From: Sphingobacterium sp. UGAL515B_05
GTDB lineage: Bacteria > Bacteroidota > Bacteroidia > Sphingobacteriales > Sphingobacteriaceae
Assembly (NCBI RefSeq): GCF_033097525.1
Contig: NZ_CP109907.1
Span: 868,001-932,000, forward strand
Length of the DNA: 64,000 nucleotides
Direction of reading: 5' to 3'
Position numbers and translations under genes: made by a program. How positions within the stretch are numbered: position 1 is the first letter of the stretch; every line of letters begins with the position of its first letter. Positions 61,972 to 64,000 of this stretch are shown here, piece after piece. The notes below the pieces were generated by a model. It was not told the DNA's origin, did not search any database, and saw nothing but the letters and a program-made list of their open reading frames with translations.

Positions 61972-64000
61972 ATGGATCGAAAAAATTATAGAAAGCAAAT
62001 TACCATAGGAGTGATAATTTCTTTTTCGCTTATCTTCCTTTCGGCCCTATATTTTTTCATATCGCTGCATCATAACTTAAATAACGAGCGAAGTATTGTT
62101 CGTGTTGCCGAAAATAGATTCAATATCATTAATGAAATTAAATCAAGTGTCGACGAGGTAAATGATATCAAACTGGATTACCTGAATAAGAAAGACGCTT
62201 CTCTATTTATTCCTTATAAAATGGAATTAAAAAAAATGGACGAACTGTTGCGATCTTTAAGTCTGAAAGATGATTTCTATCATGTTCAACCAAACAGCAC
62301 CGAAAACATCCGCAAAGATATTGTTGCATTTTATAACTTTGAGCAGGATATCGATCACACAAAGGAAACTCAATCCATATCCCATAATATTCATGAACGA
62401 AAAGCTTCGATATTAAATCAGATCGATCTCATGTCGAGAGACTTATTGGATCAACGGGCAAGACTCTTAGAAAAATCTAGAAATGAACTGCAACTGCCCA
62501 GTACATTACTTACCTTTTCATCGCTATTGGCTTAAGTGGGTTCTTCTATATTCTCGCTAAAATTTCCTCGATCTCTAGATTTCTGAGGTCTACAGTGAAA
62601 AGTCAACAAGAATCCAATAAAAGTCTCCAACTATTGCAAGAACAGACCAACAGTGATAACTGGATTTTGAATGCGATTAATGGCATCGACGAACAGTTAC
62701 GCGGTGACTATACAGACAAGAAAATTGCCGAAATAAGCCTACATGTTATTGCTTCCACGACAAAAGCATTAGGTGGAACGATTTACATTTTCGATGATAA
62801 CTATCAGGAGTATCAGCTTTGCCACAAAATTGGTATTTCCTCCACACAGTATATCAAACGAACGTTTAAAGAAAACGATGGCATTTTGGGCGAAGTCGCA
62901 AACAATCATGAAGTCGTTAAAATAAAAGACGTCGACCACAAGCATCTTATCTTAGAAACCTCGTTATCCGATCGCTTAGACGCTGAGATCTATATTGTTC
63001 CCTTCTCTTATGAAAGCCATTGTGTCGGTGTCATGGAAATCTGTTGCCCCATTGTCAATGAGAAAGACGAGCAACTACGATTTAACTTCCTGGATAAAGC
63101 AAAAGATAACATTGCCGTTATCATCAAAGTAGCCCAAACTCATGGAAAGCTTGCCGATCTTTATGAGGAACTTCAACAACAGACCGAGGAATTAGAGACG
63201 CAACAGGAAGAATTGAGAACAACAAATGAGGAGTTAATCCATAAGACACATTTGTTGGAAGCTTCTGAGGAAGAGCTTAGAGTACAGCAGGAAGAACTTA
63301 TCCAAACCAATAACGAGCTGGACGAGAAGGCCAAATTGCTATTTGCACAAAATGAAGATCTGGAAAAAGCCCGTCAGGCCATAGCGCAAAAAATAGAGGA
63401 AGTAGAGCTGTCCAGCAAATATAAATCTGAATTTATGGCCAATATGAGCCATGAACTGCGGACACCACTTAATAGTATTCTCATTCTTGCCAAATTACTT
63501 CAGGATAATAAAAAGAAAAACCTCAGTGAGGACCAAATAAAGTATGCTTCTGTTATTCACAGTGCCGGTTCAGATCTCCTCCATTTAATTAACGAATTGT
63601 TGGATCTGGCAAAAATTGAATCCGGTAAAGTTGAAGTCCAAAAAGAACGTATCAACACAAACTACCTTGTCAATTATATTAAAGATTTTTTCAATGATAC
63701 CGCAGCGTCGAAAAATATTGACTTCCTACTCGATGTCAATGTAAATGCACCGCAGGAATTCATCGGTGATGAACATCGTATACAACAAGTCCTCAAGAAT
63801 TTATTATCCAATGCGTTCAAGTTTACAGGTGAAAAGGGCGAAGTCTCTTTAGCGATAGAAGCTGAAGCTGAAAATCTTCTTTTTACGGTTAAAGATAGCG
63901 GTATTGGCATTGCTCCTGAAAAACAAGAGCTAATCTTCGATGCTTTTAAACAAGAAGATGGCTCAACGAGTCGTAAATATGGTGGCACTGGTTTAGGCTT
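61972..64000 (+). pseudogene. Sensor histidine kinase, frameshifted and cut by the window edge
   Basis: Codons 1-187 (61972-62535): one membrane helix (about 9-30) and a CHASE3-like periplasmic domain, ending in a stop just where the second helix should form. The protein continues in another frame from about 62519 to the end of the window: rest of the helix (IGLSGFFYILAKI), a GAF-like domain (62700-63130), a long Gln/Glu-rich coiled coil, HisKA with MSHELRTPLNSI (about 63440), and the start of HATPase_c. Adding one T to the TTTT run at 62515-62518 restores a continuous reading frame through a perfect helix. The 3' end lies beyond the window. May be a real pseudogene, a slippage site, or a sequencing error. 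Confidence 0.8.

Overview
This window is a stretch of core chromosome from a member of the Bacteroidota, most likely Sphingobacterium or a close relative in the Sphingobacteriaceae. The evidence is moderately AT-rich DNA, intergenic promoters of the Bacteroidota type (TTG, about 20 bases, TAnnTTTG), and lineage-typical families: GLPGLI proteins beside TonB-dependent receptors, GldC, an S46 dipeptidyl-peptidase, bacillithiol synthase BshA, an Hc1-like histone, an M56/BlaI pair and a HYC_CC_PP-type protein. I see no integrase, transposase, prophage, CRISPR array, tRNA or rRNA.

Layout. 1-3.6 kb: rpiB, an M28 peptidase lipoprotein and the cbpA-cbpM co-chaperone pair. 3.6-8 kb (minus): a blaI / M56-TonB / lipoprotein operon preceded by three palindromes, then arfB and a DUF1003 gene. 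8.3-12 kb: bshA, pyrH-frr and a Tat-exported sugar isomerase-like protein. 12-20.2 kb (minus): purE, purK, a nuoA-nuoB fragment of complex I, ffh, a zinc peptidase, an ECF sigma factor and glyA. 20.5-28.3 kb: iscA-like gene, ileS, a DksA-like gene, lspA, a second M28 peptidase, a dTDP-4-dehydrorhamnose reductase-like gene and a thioesterase. 28.3-31 kb (minus): EVE-domain gene, gldC, a small membrane protein and an rhlE-type helicase. 31-33.5 kb: S46 peptidase and an Hc1 histone. 33.5-40.9 kb (minus): two tandem TonB-receptor/GLPGLI pairs. 41-42.2 kb (minus): an ECF sigma operon.

42.3-49.7 kb: M20 dipeptidase, LysR regulator, a periplasmic sulfur module (TsdA-like dihaem cytochrome c, DsrE-like protein, orphan ModA-like binding protein), plsC with an orphan ABC ATPase, a DUF2795 gene and a secreted protein. 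49.8-53.7 kb: a trp leader peptide with three consecutive Trp codons and an attenuator, followed by trpD-F-B-A with no trpE, trpG or trpC. 53.8-61.1 kb: Tat-exported phospholipase C, a 38-residue membrane ORF, a HYC_CC_PP-like protein with a heavy-metal-domain TonB receptor, then maf and kdsC (minus). 61.1-64 kb: an 870-base spacer with a likely small RNA and an 11-bp repeat array, then a sensor histidine kinase broken by a one-base frameshift and cut by the window edge.

Most notable: a clear ribosome-mediated trp attenuator in front of a partial trp operon; an IleS whose HIGH motif reads G-I-H-H, the altered signature linked to mupirocin hyper-resistant IleS2 enzymes; the LysR/TsdA/DsrE/binding-protein module; the duplicated receptor/GLPGLI loci with a conserved upstream element; 11-bp-period repeats in two unrelated spacers; and the frameshifted kinase.
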